Part shown: piece after piece, positions 42,777 through 52,016 of the stretch
How positions within the stretch are numbered: the first letter of the stretch is position 1
How the letters are laid out: every line of letters starts with the position of its first letter
Source: Obesumbacterium proteus
Lineage (GTDB): Bacteria; Pseudomonadota; Gammaproteobacteria; Enterobacterales; Enterobacteriaceae
Length of the DNA stretch: 64,000 bases
Assembly (NCBI RefSeq): GCF_001586165.1
Contig: NZ_CP014608.1
Span: 1,922,001-1,986,000 of the forward strand
Direction of reading: 5' to 3'
Notes under the pieces: model-generated
Databases searched by the model: none
Told to the model about the DNA's origin: nothing
What the model saw: only the letters and a program-made list of their open reading frames with translations
Made by a program: the position numbers and the translations under genes

Positions 42777-43670
42777 GTGCTTATTCTATTGGGTTATGCC
42801 GTTGTAACTATCGCCGTGCTCGGCGGTTACATGATCGTTGGGGGGCATCTTGGTGCTCTGTATCAGCCCGCTGAGCTGCTCATCATTGCCGGTGCTGGTA
42901 TTGGCGCATTTATCGTTGGCAACAACGGTAAAGCCATCAAAGCGACGTTGCGCACGCTGCCCAAACTGGGGCGCGGTGCTAAATACAACAAAGCACTGTA
43001 CATGGAAGTCATGGGGTTGATGTATCTCTTACTGGCGAAAGCACGCCAGCAAGGCATGCTCACGCTCGAACGCGATATTGAAAACCCGCAGGAAAGTGAA
43101 CTTTTCTCTAATTATCCCCGAATTCTTGCCGATAAGATCCTCATCGAGTTCATCACGGACTACATGAGATTGATGGTAAGCGGCAACATGAATGCTTTTG
43201 AAATTGAAGCACTGATGGACGAAGAGATTGAAACCTTCGAAAGCGAAGCCGAAGGCCCAGCAGACAGCTTGGCCATGGTCGGGGATTCGCTGCCGGCCTT
43301 TGGCATCGTGGCTGCGGTCATGGGGGTTGTTCATGCCTTAGCCTCAGCCGATCGTCCTGCCGCAGAGCTGGGCGCGCTGATTGCTCATGCCATGGTTGGT
43401 ACGTTCTTGGGGATTTTGTTGGCGTATGGGTTTGTCTCGCCGCTAGCGTCTCTGATGCGTCAAAACTGTGCCGAAACCGTCAAGATGATGCAGTGCGTGA
43501 AAACCACGTTGCTTTCAAGCCTGCATGGCTATGCGCCGCAAATCGCGGTCGAATTCGGACGCAAAACGCTGTACTCCACCGAGCGTCCTTCGTTTATCGA
43601 ACTTGAAGAGCATGTGCGCCAGGTGAAAGCGCCTGCGGTACAACCGTCGGCGGTGGAAGAGGAAGTATGA
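42777..43670 (+). CDS. motA: Flagellar motor stator protein MotA
   Basis: The 297-aa stator subunit has four membrane helices. Conserved segments are LLGYAVVTIAVLGGYMI, GALYQPAELLIIAGAG, the cytoplasmic loop with the charged residues (RDIENPQESELF, MDEEIETFE), and DSLPAFGIVAAVMGVVHAL with the proton-path Pro. The start is GTG with AAGGA upstream. It heads the motA-motB-cheA-cheW unit. The σ28-type promoter expected upstream was not clearly seen. Confidence 0.97.
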   Translation: MLILLGYAVVTIAVLGGYMIVGGHLGALYQPAELLIIAGAGIGAFIVGNNGKAIKATLRTLPKLGRGAKYNKALYMEVMGLMYLLLAKARQQGMLTLERDIENPQESELFSNYPRILADKILIEFITDYMRLMVSGNMNAFEIEALMDEEIETFESEAEGPADSLAMVGDSLPAFGIVAAVMGVVHALASADRPAAELGALIAHAMVGTFLGILLAYGFVSPLASLMRQNCAETVKMMQCVKTTLLSSLHGYAPQIAVEFGRKTLYSTERPSFIELEEHVRQVKAPAVQPSAVEEEV

Positions 43671-44656
43671 AAAATGGCAACCGCCCGATAATTCTGGTTA
43701 AAAAACGGAAGTCCTCCCATAAGGGGGGGCATCACGGCGGCTCATGGAAAATCGCCTATGCCGATTTTATGACGGCAATGATGGCGTTCTTTTTGGTGAT
43801 GTGGTTGCTGGCAATTGCTAGCCCGCAAGAACTGACCAAGATTGCGGAGTACTTTCGAACGCCGCTGGCCGTTGCGCTAACTCACGGCGATCGTTCAAGC
43901 GCCAGCACGAGCCCAATTCCGGGCGGTGGTGACGACATGATGCAAAAAGAGGGCGAGGTTGCGAAATCCATGCCGGACCCAGCGACCAAAGCAGACAGCG
44001 AACGACTGAAGAAACTGCGCAGACAAATCGATCAGCTCATCCTGACCGATCCAAGACTAAAAGCATTACAGCCGCATTTGCTGATTAACATGATGGACGA
44101 AGGTTTACGTATTCAGATTATTGATAGCCAGAATCGCCCGATGTTTGAAAACGGCAGTGCCAAAGTTGAGCCTTATATGCGCGATATTTTGCATGCCATT
44201 GCGCCGATTCTGAACGATGTGCCGAACAAAATTAGCTTGTCGGGACACACTGATGACTTGCCTTATGCCAGCGGCGAACGCGGCTACAGTAACTGGGAGC
44301 TATCCGCCGATCGCGCCAACGCATCGCGTCGCGAACTGATTGCCGGTGGGCTTGCCGAAGGCAAAATTCTGCGCGTGGTTGGCATGGCCGACACCATGAG
44401 TTTGAAGTCGCAATCGAGTGACGCTGCGATAAACCGTCGTATCAGTATTTTAGTTTTAAACAAAAGCGCCCAGCACAACATTGAACATGAGAATTCAGAA
44501 AGTCAGGAGATGGATTTTTCTAATCCTGCGGCAATGAAGCAGTGGAGCGTAGGAGGCGCGGTAAACCTTGCGCCACAGGCGTCACCGGTGCAAGCCAGTC
44601 CATTAGCACCGATGAATGACCATATTATTACAACAACACCGACCGAAAAGAGGTGA
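43667..44656 (+). CDS. motB: Flagellar motor stator protein MotB
   Basis: The 329-aa protein has one membrane helix, with the proton-binding Asp in AYADFMTAMMAFFLVMWLL, the plug segment PIPGGGDD and a C-terminal OmpA-like peptidoglycan-binding domain (ISLSGHTDDLPYASGERGYS and LSADRANASRREL). It overlaps motA by 4 nt, the usual translational coupling. Confidence 0.97.
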   Translation: MKNGNRPIILVKKRKSSHKGGHHGGSWKIAYADFMTAMMAFFLVMWLLAIASPQELTKIAEYFRTPLAVALTHGDRSSASTSPIPGGGDDMMQKEGEVAKSMPDPATKADSERLKKLRRQIDQLILTDPRLKALQPHLLINMMDEGLRIQIIDSQNRPMFENGSAKVEPYMRDILHAIAPILNDVPNKISLSGHTDDLPYASGERGYSNWELSADRANASRRELIAGGLAEGKILRVVGMADTMSLKSQSSDAAINRRISILVLNKSAQHNIEHENSESQEMDFSNPAAMKQWSVGGAVNLAPQASPVQASPLAPMNDHIITTTPTEKR

Positions 44657-44659
44657 CCT

Positions 44660-46711
44660 GTGAGCATGGATATTACTGCGTTTTATCAAACGTTTTTTGA
44701 TGAAGCCGACGAACTGCTGGCAGATATGGAACAGCACCTGCTGGAGCTGGATCCTGAAGAGCCAGATATTGAACAACTTAATGCAATTTTCCGTGCCGCG
44801 CACTCCATTAAAGGGGGCGCGGGGACGTTTGGTTTCAACATTTTGCAAGAAACCACCCATTTGCTGGAAAACTTACTCGATGGTGCACGTCGTCATGAAA
44901 TGCGACTGAGCACTGATATCATCAACCTGTTTCTGGAAACCAAAGATATTATGCAGGACCAGCTCGATGCCTATAAATCCACTCAGGATCCCGATCACGC
45001 TAGTTTTGAGTATATCTGTCAGGCATTAAGGCAACTGGCGTTAGAATCTCAAGAAAACAATGAGCCCGAGGCCGCCGACGGCCAACATCTCAAAGTGGTC
45101 GAGCCAGAGAGTGAAGCTACCGTAGGCAACCATAACGAATCCGGCGAAATGGCAGTGCCAGAAGGGTGTATTTCTCTTTCCCTATGCGGGCTGAAGTCGC
45201 AAGAAGTGCCGCTGATGCTGGAAGAACTGGGCAATTTAGGCACCATCCGCGAACACGCTGAAACCGAGCACGGGCTTGACGCCATTCTGGAGACAACGGC
45301 CAGCGAAGATGACATTGCTGCCGTTCTCTGCTTTGTGCTGGAACCTGAGCAAATTTCGTTTAACCACGGAGCGCCAGCGCCAGCTGAAAATACCACGGCT
45401 CCCGCTCAGCCTGCATCACCTGCCGCAGAAGCGAAACCTGTCGCAGCGCCAGAACTAAAACTGGTTCCTGAGCAGGCTGCGCCGCGTCAGACCGAAGCGC
45501 CAAAACGCCCAGCCAAAGCGACCGAAAGCACCAGCATTCGCGTTGCGGTGGAGAAGGTCGACCAGCTGATTAACATGGTTGGCGAGCTGGTGATCACCCA
45601 GTCCATGCTCGCGCAGCGTTCAGACATGCTCGACCCGGTAGAGCATGGTGATTTGCTCAACAGTCTTGGTCAGCTAGAGCGCAACGCGCGTGACCTGCAA
45701 GAGTCGGTGATGTCGATTCGTATGATGCCGATGGAATACGTATTCAGCCGCTTCCCACGGCAGGTACGCGATCTGGCCAGCAAGCTCAACAAGCAGGTCG
45801 AAATTACCCTGCTCGGAAGCTCAACCGAATTAGATAAGAGCCTGATCGAACGCATTATTGATCCGTTAACCCACTTGGTGCGCAACAGCCTCGATCACGG
45901 CATTGAAACGCCAGAAGTTCGTGTTGCAGCGGGGAAAAGCGCGGTAGGAAATCTGACGCTTTCTGCGGAACATCAGGGCGGCAATATCTATATCGAAGTT
46001 CGTGATGACGGCGCAGGCTTGAACCGTGAGCGTATTTTGGCCAAAGCGCGTTCTCAGGGAATGGCGGTGAGCGACAGCATGACCGACGACGAAGTGGGAT
46101 TGCTGATTTTCGCACCGGGCTTCTCCACCGCAGAACAGGTCACCGATGTGTCTGGACGCGGCGTGGGTATGGACGTTGTGAAGCGAAATATTCAGGAGAT
46201 GGGCGGCCACGTTGAAATTCAATCGCAGGGCGGGAAGGGCACCACGATCCGCATCGTGTTGCCGTTAACGCTGGCAATTCTCGACGGCATGTCCGTCAAA
46301 GTGAATAACGAAGTGTTCATTCTGCCATTAAATGCGGTGATGGAATCCCTTCAGCCTCGTGAAGAAGATCTCTATCCGTTAGCGGGCGGCGAGCGCGTGC
46401 TGCAAGTGCGTGGCGAATACTTACCGCTGGTTGAACTGTATAGCGTGTTTGAAGTGCAAGGCGCCAAAACCGATGCCATGCAGGGCATTGTGGTTATCTT
46501 GCAAAGCGCCGGTCGTCGCTATGCCTTGCTGGTCGATCAGCTCGTTGGGCAGCATCAAGTGGTGGTGAAAAACCTCGAAACCAACTATCGAAAAGTACCA
46601 GGGATTTCTGCCGCTACGATCCTCGGTGATGGCAGCGTTGCGTTGATTGTGGACGTCGCTGCGTTGCAGAACATTAACCGTGAAAAGCGCGTAGCGGTGT
46701 CTGCGGCATAG
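44660..46711 (+). CDS. cheA: Chemotaxis histidine kinase CheA
   Basis: The 683-aa protein is organised as HPt (phospho-His48 in AAHSIKGGAGTFG), a CheY/CheB-binding P2 domain, dimerisation P3 (RVAVEKVDQLINMVGELV), kinase domain P4 (NSLDHGIETPE N-box; DDGAGL and GRGVGMD G-boxes) and CheW-like P5. The start is GTG, 3 nt after motB. The P2-P3 linker is Pro/Ala-rich (about residues 240-290). It is complete and has all kinase motifs. Confidence 0.98.
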   Translation: MSMDITAFYQTFFDEADELLADMEQHLLELDPEEPDIEQLNAIFRAAHSIKGGAGTFGFNILQETTHLLENLLDGARRHEMRLSTDIINLFLETKDIMQDQLDAYKSTQDPDHASFEYICQALRQLALESQENNEPEAADGQHLKVVEPESEATVGNHNESGEMAVPEGCISLSLCGLKSQEVPLMLEELGNLGTIREHAETEHGLDAILETTASEDDIAAVLCFVLEPEQISFNHGAPAPAENTTAPAQPASPAAEAKPVAAPELKLVPEQAAPRQTEAPKRPAKATESTSIRVAVEKVDQLINMVGELVITQSMLAQRSDMLDPVEHGDLLNSLGQLERNARDLQESVMSIRMMPMEYVFSRFPRQVRDLASKLNKQVEITLLGSSTELDKSLIERIIDPLTHLVRNSLDHGIETPEVRVAAGKSAVGNLTLSAEHQGGNIYIEVRDDGAGLNRERILAKARSQGMAVSDSMTDDEVGLLIFAPGFSTAEQVTDVSGRGVGMDVVKRNIQEMGGHVEIQSQGGKGTTIRIVLPLTLAILDGMSVKVNNEVFILPLNAVMESLQPREEDLYPLAGGERVLQVRGEYLPLVELYSVFEVQGAKTDAMQGIVVILQSAGRRYALLVDQLVGQHQVVVKNLETNYRKVPGISAATILGDGSVALIVDVAALQNINREKRVAVSAA

Positions 46712-46728
46712 CGTGAATGTTTTATTTT

Positions 46729-46750
46729 AGCCAGCAGGTGACTGCTGGCT
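46729..46750 (+). terminator. Hairpin between cheA and cheW
   Basis: AGCCAGCAG and CTGCTGGCT arms around a 4-nt loop. The T-rich stretch precedes rather than follows the hairpin, so it more likely modulates mRNA stability than ends transcription. Confidence 0.4.
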
Positions 46751-46788
46751 CTTATACCCAAGTAATTTGTGCATAAAGGTGAACTAAC

Positions 46789-47283
46789 ATGACAGGACTG
46801 GCTTCTGTAACCAAACTGGCGGGAGAAACTGTAGGGCAGGAGTTTCTGGTTTTCACTCTCGGCGATGAAGAATACGGCATCGATATTTTAAAAGTACAAG
46901 AGATCCGTGGCTACGATCAGGTAACGCGCATTGCCAATACGCCTGCGTTTATCAAAGGTGTTACCAACCTGCGCGGCGTCATCGTGCCAATCATCGATTT
47001 GCGCGTGAAATTCTTACAGGAAAACGTGACCTACAACGATAATACCGTGGTGATCGTGCTTAACTTTAGCCAGCGCGTGGTGGGTATCGTGGTTGATGGC
47101 GTATCTGATGTGCTGTCGCTAACCACCGATCAAATCCGTCCGGCACCTGAATTTGCCGTTACGTTATCGACCGAATATCTCACCGGCTTAGGCTCGCTGG
47201 GCGAGCGTATGCTGATTTTGGTTGATATTGAAAAGCTGTTAAGCAGCGAAGAAATGGCGCTGGTAGAGAGTGTTACAGTGTAA
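46789..47283 (+). CDS. cheW: Chemotaxis coupling protein CheW
   Basis: The 164-aa SH3-like adaptor links receptors to CheA. It matches CheW: EFLVFTLGDEEYGIDILKVQEIRGYD, NLRGVIVPIIDLRVKF and LGERMLILVDIEKLL, here quoted in pieces. The length is like E. coli CheW (167 aa). Confidence 0.98.
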   Translation: MTGLASVTKLAGETVGQEFLVFTLGDEEYGIDILKVQEIRGYDQVTRIANTPAFIKGVTNLRGVIVPIIDLRVKFLQENVTYNDNTVVIVLNFSQRVVGIVVDGVSDVLSLTTDQIRPAPEFAVTLSTEYLTGLGSLGERMLILVDIEKLLSSEEMALVESVTV

Positions 47284-47307
47284 CTTTTATATTACCCCAT
47301 TGAAATG

Positions 47308-47417
47308 ACCCCACCCCAACCCTCCCCTTCGCAGGGGAGGGAGCCGAACTTAGCTCTATTTTATCATCAGCGCTCGGTGTGCCCCTCCCACTGAGAAGGG
47401 GGAGGCTGGGAGGGGGT
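47308..47417. repeat. Intergenic inverted repeat with G/C-tract arms
   Basis: The left copy begins ACCCCAACCCTCCCC, with its own mini-hairpin TTCGC-AGGGGAGGG. The right copy read on the other strand begins ACCCCCTCCCAGCCTCCCCC followed by TTCTCAGTGGGAGGGG. The two are the same element in opposite orientation, making a ~110-bp palindromic cassette between cheW and tsr. It looks like a small non-coding mobile repeat (MITE/REP-like). Confidence 0.75.
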
Positions 47418-47525
47418 ATGCAAAAATTCCGCAGCAAAAATTCCTAATAAAAAATATTTTCCCCATAAAGTTTTTCTTAGCTACGCCGATATCCCTTCTA
47501 TCCGACGTACCGAGAATGAGAAACC

Positions 47526-49190
47526 ATGTTAAACCGTATAAAAGTTGTCACCAGTTTGCTGTTGGTGCTGGGGTTGTTTGGTATTTTGCAAATGACATCC
47601 GGAGGATTGTTCTTTAACGCCCTGAAAAACGACAAGGAAAACTTCACTGTTTTACAAACCATCCGGCAGCAGCAGTCTACGCTGAACGGAAGTTGGGTCG
47701 CCTTGCTACAAACACGAAACACGCTAAACCGTGCTGGCATTCGTTACATGATGGATGTTAACAAAACGGGCAGCGGTGCGACGGTTGATGATTTACTGCA
47801 AATTGCTAAAACGACGCTGCAACAGGCAGAAGGACGCTGGGCTGAGTATGAAGCGCTGCCTGTCGATCCGCGTCAAAGTCTAGATGCGACAGCCGACTTA
47901 AAGCGTCACTACGACATCTTGCACGGTGCGCTGTCTGAACTTATTCAGCTGTTGTCTACCGGCAAAATCAATGAGTTCTTTGACCAGCCAACGCAAAGCT
48001 ATCAAGACGGCTTTGAGAAAAGCTACGTCACCTACCTAAATCAAAACGATCATCTGTATCAAGAAGCCGTTGATGATAACAACAGCCCTTACAGCATGGC
48101 GATGTGGATCTTAGTCGGCGTCCTCGCCTTAGTGGCCGCCGCCATTATTCTGGTTTGGTTTGGTATCCGCAGAACGCTGATCGTGCCGTTAAATCGCTTA
48201 ATTGGCAGTATCAAACATATCGCCAATGGTGATCTGGCGCGCAGCATTGATGTTAGCGGCACCAATGAAATGGGGCAGTTAGCCGCAAGCCTTAAGCATA
48301 TGCAGGGCGAGCTGGTGCGCACCGTGGGTAACGTTCGCCAAGGTGCTAACGCGATTTACAGCGGGGCGAGTGAAATCTCAGCCGGTAACAACGACCTCTC
48401 TTCTCGTACCGAGCAGCAGGCCGCATCGTTGGAAGAAACCGCTGCCAGCATGGAACAGCTGACGGCAACGGTGAAACAAAACGCCGAAAATGCGCGTCAG
48501 GCTAGCCATCTTGCACTGAGTGCCTCTGAAACCGCGCAGAAAGGCGGCAAAGTCGTGGCTAACGTGGTGCAAACCATGCACGAAATTGCGGGTAGCTCGC
48601 AAAAAATTGCTGATATCACCAGCGTGATCGACGGCATTGCTTTCCAAACCAATATTCTGGCGCTGAATGCGGCCGTTGAAGCCGCACGTGCCGGTGAACA
48701 AGGTCGCGGCTTTGCGGTTGTGGCGGGTGAAGTGCGAAACCTCGCCCAGCGCAGCGCTCAGGCCGCTAAAGAGATCAAAGGCCTGATTGAAGATTCCGTC
48801 AACCGCGTTGATATCGGTTCTACCTTAGTGGAAAGTGCAGGCGAAACCATGGGCGATATCGTCAATGCAGTTACGCGTGTTACCGACATTATGGGTGAAA
48901 TCGCTTCCGCGTCGGATGAGCAAAGCCGCGGGATCGATCAGGTTGGTCAGGCGGTATCTGAAATGGACCGCGTTACCCAGCAAAACGCCGCGTTGGTTGA
49001 AGAATCAGCCTCGGCCGCTGCTGCTTTGGAAGAGCAGGCCAGCATGCTAACGCAGGCGGTATCTGTCTTCCGTATCCAACAAGACTTTAAAGAAGACATC
49101 GGTGAAAGCCGCAGTGTCAAACCGGCTATTTCTACGCCTGCTCCGCGTATCGCGGCGGCAGACACCGGAGACAACTGGGAAACGTTTTAA
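47526..49190 (+). CDS. tsr: Serine chemoreceptor Tsr
   Basis: The 554-aa methyl-accepting protein is very close to E. coli Tsr over the ligand domain (SGGLFFNALKNDKENF, WVALLQTRNTLNRAGIRYMM with the serine-binding Arg residues, EFFDQPTQ with the ligand Thr). It has two membrane helices (about 8-28 and 190-210), a HAMP domain, the signalling hairpin (IDGIAFQTNILALNAAVEAA) and the C-terminal NWETF pentapeptide for CheR/CheB docking. In E. coli tsr is unlinked; here it lies between cheW and a second receptor. Confidence 0.96.
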   Translation: MLNRIKVVTSLLLVLGLFGILQMTSGGLFFNALKNDKENFTVLQTIRQQQSTLNGSWVALLQTRNTLNRAGIRYMMDVNKTGSGATVDDLLQIAKTTLQQAEGRWAEYEALPVDPRQSLDATADLKRHYDILHGALSELIQLLSTGKINEFFDQPTQSYQDGFEKSYVTYLNQNDHLYQEAVDDNNSPYSMAMWILVGVLALVAAAIILVWFGIRRTLIVPLNRLIGSIKHIANGDLARSIDVSGTNEMGQLAASLKHMQGELVRTVGNVRQGANAIYSGASEISAGNNDLSSRTEQQAASLEETAASMEQLTATVKQNAENARQASHLALSASETAQKGGKVVANVVQTMHEIAGSSQKIADITSVIDGIAFQTNILALNAAVEAARAGEQGRGFAVVAGEVRNLAQRSAQAAKEIKGLIEDSVNRVDIGSTLVESAGETMGDIVNAVTRVTDIMGEIASASDEQSRGIDQVGQAVSEMDRVTQQNAALVEESASAAAALEEQASMLTQAVSVFRIQQDFKEDIGESRSVKPAISTPAPRIAAADTGDNWETF

Positions 49191-49343
49191 GTTTTCTTAA
49201 TGACGATCTAAACGGCTAAGCGGTGGCGAAGATCACCCTCTGTGTGGCAGACAAAACTGCCGCACAGAAAGCTGAAATGTATTTATGTGCTTTATGTTTA
49301 AGCGAGCTGCACCTTGAAAATATGAGTATGTCTTCCACGCATT

Positions 49344-49403
49344 GGCGCTGTCGCTGGCAACACGGCGTCAATGGCGGTGGAAATCATTAAACGTGACAGC
49401 GCC
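49344..49403. repeat. Inverted repeat between the two receptor genes
   Basis: Nine-base arms GGCGCTGTC (49344-49352) and GACAGCGCC (49395-49403), separated by 42 nt, lie just upstream of the second receptor start. Part of the central region is also self-complementary. It could be a transcript hairpin or a binding site. Weak on its own. Confidence 0.4.
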
Positions 49404-49441
49404 GGGACCCTACAAACGAACCGGCCCAAAAGGAAAGCATC

Positions 49442-51073
49442 GTGTTTAACCGAATCCGAGTATCAACCAGTCTATTCCTGCTGCTGATGGTGTTCTGTCT
49501 GCTGCAATTAGGATCTACCGGCTTGTCGTTTATGTCGATTCGTTCCGATAACAACAACTTTTCTAACGTTCAGATCGTTAACGATCAGCGAGAAGCGCTG
49601 AATCAGTCATGGGTCGCCCTATTGCAGGCACGTAATACGCTTAACCGCGCCGGTACGCGGGCTGCGCTGAAAGTCCCGCAGGAAAAAGTGAATGAGCTGA
49701 TGGCCGGTACTCGCTCATCGTTGCAAAAAGCGGATCTCTATTTTAATCAGTTCTTAGCCATACCGCGTGTGACCAAAGAAGGTATTGAGCTGACTGAAAC
49801 CACCAAAGCGAGCTACGAGAATCTGCGTACCACGCTACGTGAGCTCATTGCGTTATTAGAGAAAGGCGATCTGCAAGGCTTTATGGATCAGCCAACGCAG
49901 AAAGTCCAAGACCTGTTTGAAGTTCAGACGCAGGCCTACACCCAGCACGTAGATGATGTGCTGGCGAAATCGGCAACGGAAAATAAAAACTCATACACCC
50001 TCTCAATGCTGATGGTGGTGGGTGCCGTAGCAATGCTGATTGTCGTGATTTTAAGTTCGCTGTATTGGTTACGCAAAATGCTGATTTCTCCGCTGAATAC
50101 CATGCGTGCGCATTTTGATCGCATTGCTGAAGGCGATCTTTCAGCTGAAATTCGCGTAATTGGCCGTAATGAACTGAGTCAGCTGTTTGGCAGCCTGCAA
50201 AAAATGCAGCAGTCGCTGGCCAAGACGGTATTAACCGTCCGCCAAGGATCTGACGCGATTTATAACGGTCTGCAAGAGATTGCATCGGGTAATAACGATC
50301 TCTCTTCGCGTACTGAACAGCAGGCCGCTTCGCTGGAAGAAACCGCGGCCAGCATGGAACAGTTGACCGCAACGGTGAAACAGAACGCCGATAACGCTCG
50401 TCAGGCGGCACGCTTGGCCAAAGAAGCTTCGGGAACCGCAACCTCCGGCGGTGAAATCGTGGGTAACGTCGTGCGTACCATGCACGAGATTGCCACCAGT
50501 TCACAGAAAATTGGCGATATCACCAGCGTGATCGACGGCATTGCTTTCCAAACCAACATTCTGGCACTGAATGCGGCGGTTGAGGCGGCACGTGCCGGTG
50601 AACAGGGGCGTGGTTTTGCCGTGGTCGCCGGTGAGGTTCGTAACCTCGCGCAGCGCAGCGCGCAGGCAGCAAAAGAAATTAAAGGGCTGATTGATGATTC
50701 GGTCAGCCGCGTGAAGCAGGGCTCGGTGCTGGTTGAAAACGCCGGTAGCACCATGGATGAAGTGGTGCGTTCGGTGGCTCGCGTCACCGACATTATGGGG
50801 GAAATCTCCTCTGCTTCCGATGAACAGAGTCGAGGCATAGAACAGGTTGCCTTGGCGGTAACGCAAATGGATCAGGTGACGCAGCAGAACGCGGCACTGG
50901 TCGAAGAGGCTGCATCAGCGACGCAGGCGGTGGAAGAACAAGCAAATGCTCTAACCCGCTCTGTTGCCGCGTTCCATCTGGTATCAGCACCCGCTGCCCG
51001 AGTTGTCGATAATCCTATTGCCAGCTTAGAGCAGTCGCTGCCCAAGGACAAAGATGTATGGCAACCGATTTAG
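49442..51073 (+). CDS. Methyl-accepting chemotaxis protein (Tar/Tap-like)
   Basis: The 543-aa receptor has an N-terminal FNRIRVSTSLFLLLMVFCLL membrane helix, as in Tap, and a four-helix periplasmic domain with WVALLQARNTLNRAGTR. A second helix (about 178-200), HAMP and the standard hairpin tip (GIAFQTNILALNAAVEAA) follow. Only some of the aspartate-binding residues of Tar are kept (the two Arg in NRAGTR), so the ligand is uncertain. The C-terminus is DVWQPI and lacks the NWETF/NWTTF docking pentapeptide. Like Trg and Tap, it should depend on neighbours for methylation. The start is GTG. Confidence 0.9.
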   Translation: MFNRIRVSTSLFLLLMVFCLLQLGSTGLSFMSIRSDNNNFSNVQIVNDQREALNQSWVALLQARNTLNRAGTRAALKVPQEKVNELMAGTRSSLQKADLYFNQFLAIPRVTKEGIELTETTKASYENLRTTLRELIALLEKGDLQGFMDQPTQKVQDLFEVQTQAYTQHVDDVLAKSATENKNSYTLSMLMVVGAVAMLIVVILSSLYWLRKMLISPLNTMRAHFDRIAEGDLSAEIRVIGRNELSQLFGSLQKMQQSLAKTVLTVRQGSDAIYNGLQEIASGNNDLSSRTEQQAASLEETAASMEQLTATVKQNADNARQAARLAKEASGTATSGGEIVGNVVRTMHEIATSSQKIGDITSVIDGIAFQTNILALNAAVEAARAGEQGRGFAVVAGEVRNLAQRSAQAAKEIKGLIDDSVSRVKQGSVLVENAGSTMDEVVRSVARVTDIMGEISSASDEQSRGIEQVALAVTQMDQVTQQNAALVEEAASATQAVEEQANALTRSVAAFHLVSAPAARVVDNPIASLEQSLPKDKDVWQPI

Positions 51074-51137
51074 CAGCGGCTAAACGGTAGTTAATCGCGG
51101 GCGGTGGTTTGCTGCTCGCGTATTGCAAATTGGGTGA

Positions 51138-52016
51138 GTGATGGCGAATTTATTTACACAGTCAGGAAACGATGATGCTCAGGTACCTGCATTGATGATG
51201 CAGAGAGTCCCTCTGGCAGACGCCCATTTTCGTCGCATCAGCCAACTTATTTACCAACACGCAGGGATTGTGTTGGCCGATCATAAGCGGGAGATGGTTT
51301 ATAACCGACTAGTGCGGCGTTTACGCGCGCTGAATCTGAATGATTTTGGCGCGTATCTGGCGTTATTGGAAAGCAGCCAGAGCCACGGAGAGTGGCAAAC
51401 GTTTATTAATTCATTAACCACGAATTTAACCGCTTTTTTTCGCGAAGCGCACCACTTCCCGATTTTGGCGGAACACGCGCGTAAGCGGCCACACAACTAC
51501 TGCGTGTGGAGTACGGCGGCTTCTTCGGGAGAAGAGCCTTATTCGATCGCGATGACCTTAGCGGAAGCATTGGGCACAACGCCTGTGGGGCCGCAGGTCT
51601 GGGCGAGCGATATTGATACGCAGGTGTTAGAGAAAGCGGTGCGCGGCGTTTATCGACAAGAAGAAACTAAGCATCTTACGCCTTCGCAGCTGCAACGCTT
51701 TTTTCTGCGCGGTACAGGGCCGCAGGAGGGCTTTGTCCGTGTCAGGCCAGAGCTTGCCCAGCGCGTACAGTTTCAAATGCTGAATCTGTTGGCTCCGCAG
51801 TGGGATTTGCCTGGGCCGTTTGACGCCATATTTTGTCGCAACGTAATGATTTATTTTGATAAAGAGACTCAGGCACGCATTCTCAATCGCTTTATCAAAC
51901 TATTGAAACCCGGCGGGTTGCTGTTTGCGGGGCATTCGGAAAACTTTAGCCATATCAGCCAAGAGTTTTATTTGCGCGGACAAACCGTGTATGGGCTGTC
52001 CAAGGAGAGTCGATGA
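51138..52016 (+). CDS. cheR: Chemoreceptor methyltransferase CheR
   Basis: The 292-aa SAM-dependent enzyme methylates receptor Glu residues. It has the N-terminal helical domain (DAHFRRISQLIYQHAGIVLAD) and a C-terminal Rossmann domain with WSTAASSGEEPYSIAM (SAM loop), ASDIDTQVLEKA and FDAIFCRNVMIYFDKETQ. Start GTG or the following ATG. It overlaps cheB by 4 nt (ATGA). Confidence 0.97.
   Translation: MMANLFTQSGNDDAQVPALMMQRVPLADAHFRRISQLIYQHAGIVLADHKREMVYNRLVRRLRALNLNDFGAYLALLESSQSHGEWQTFINSLTTNLTAFFREAHHFPILAEHARKRPHNYCVWSTAASSGEEPYSIAMTLAEALGTTPVGPQVWASDIDTQVLEKAVRGVYRQEETKHLTPSQLQRFFLRGTGPQEGFVRVRPELAQRVQFQMLNLLAPQWDLPGPFDAIFCRNVMIYFDKETQARILNRFIKLLKPGGLLFAGHSENFSHISQEFYLRGQTVYGLSKESR

Noticed and set aside
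47281..47420. Possible CRISPR-like repeat array
   Set aside because: Only two unit copies in inverted orientation, with no regular spacers; fits a palindromic intergenic repeat.
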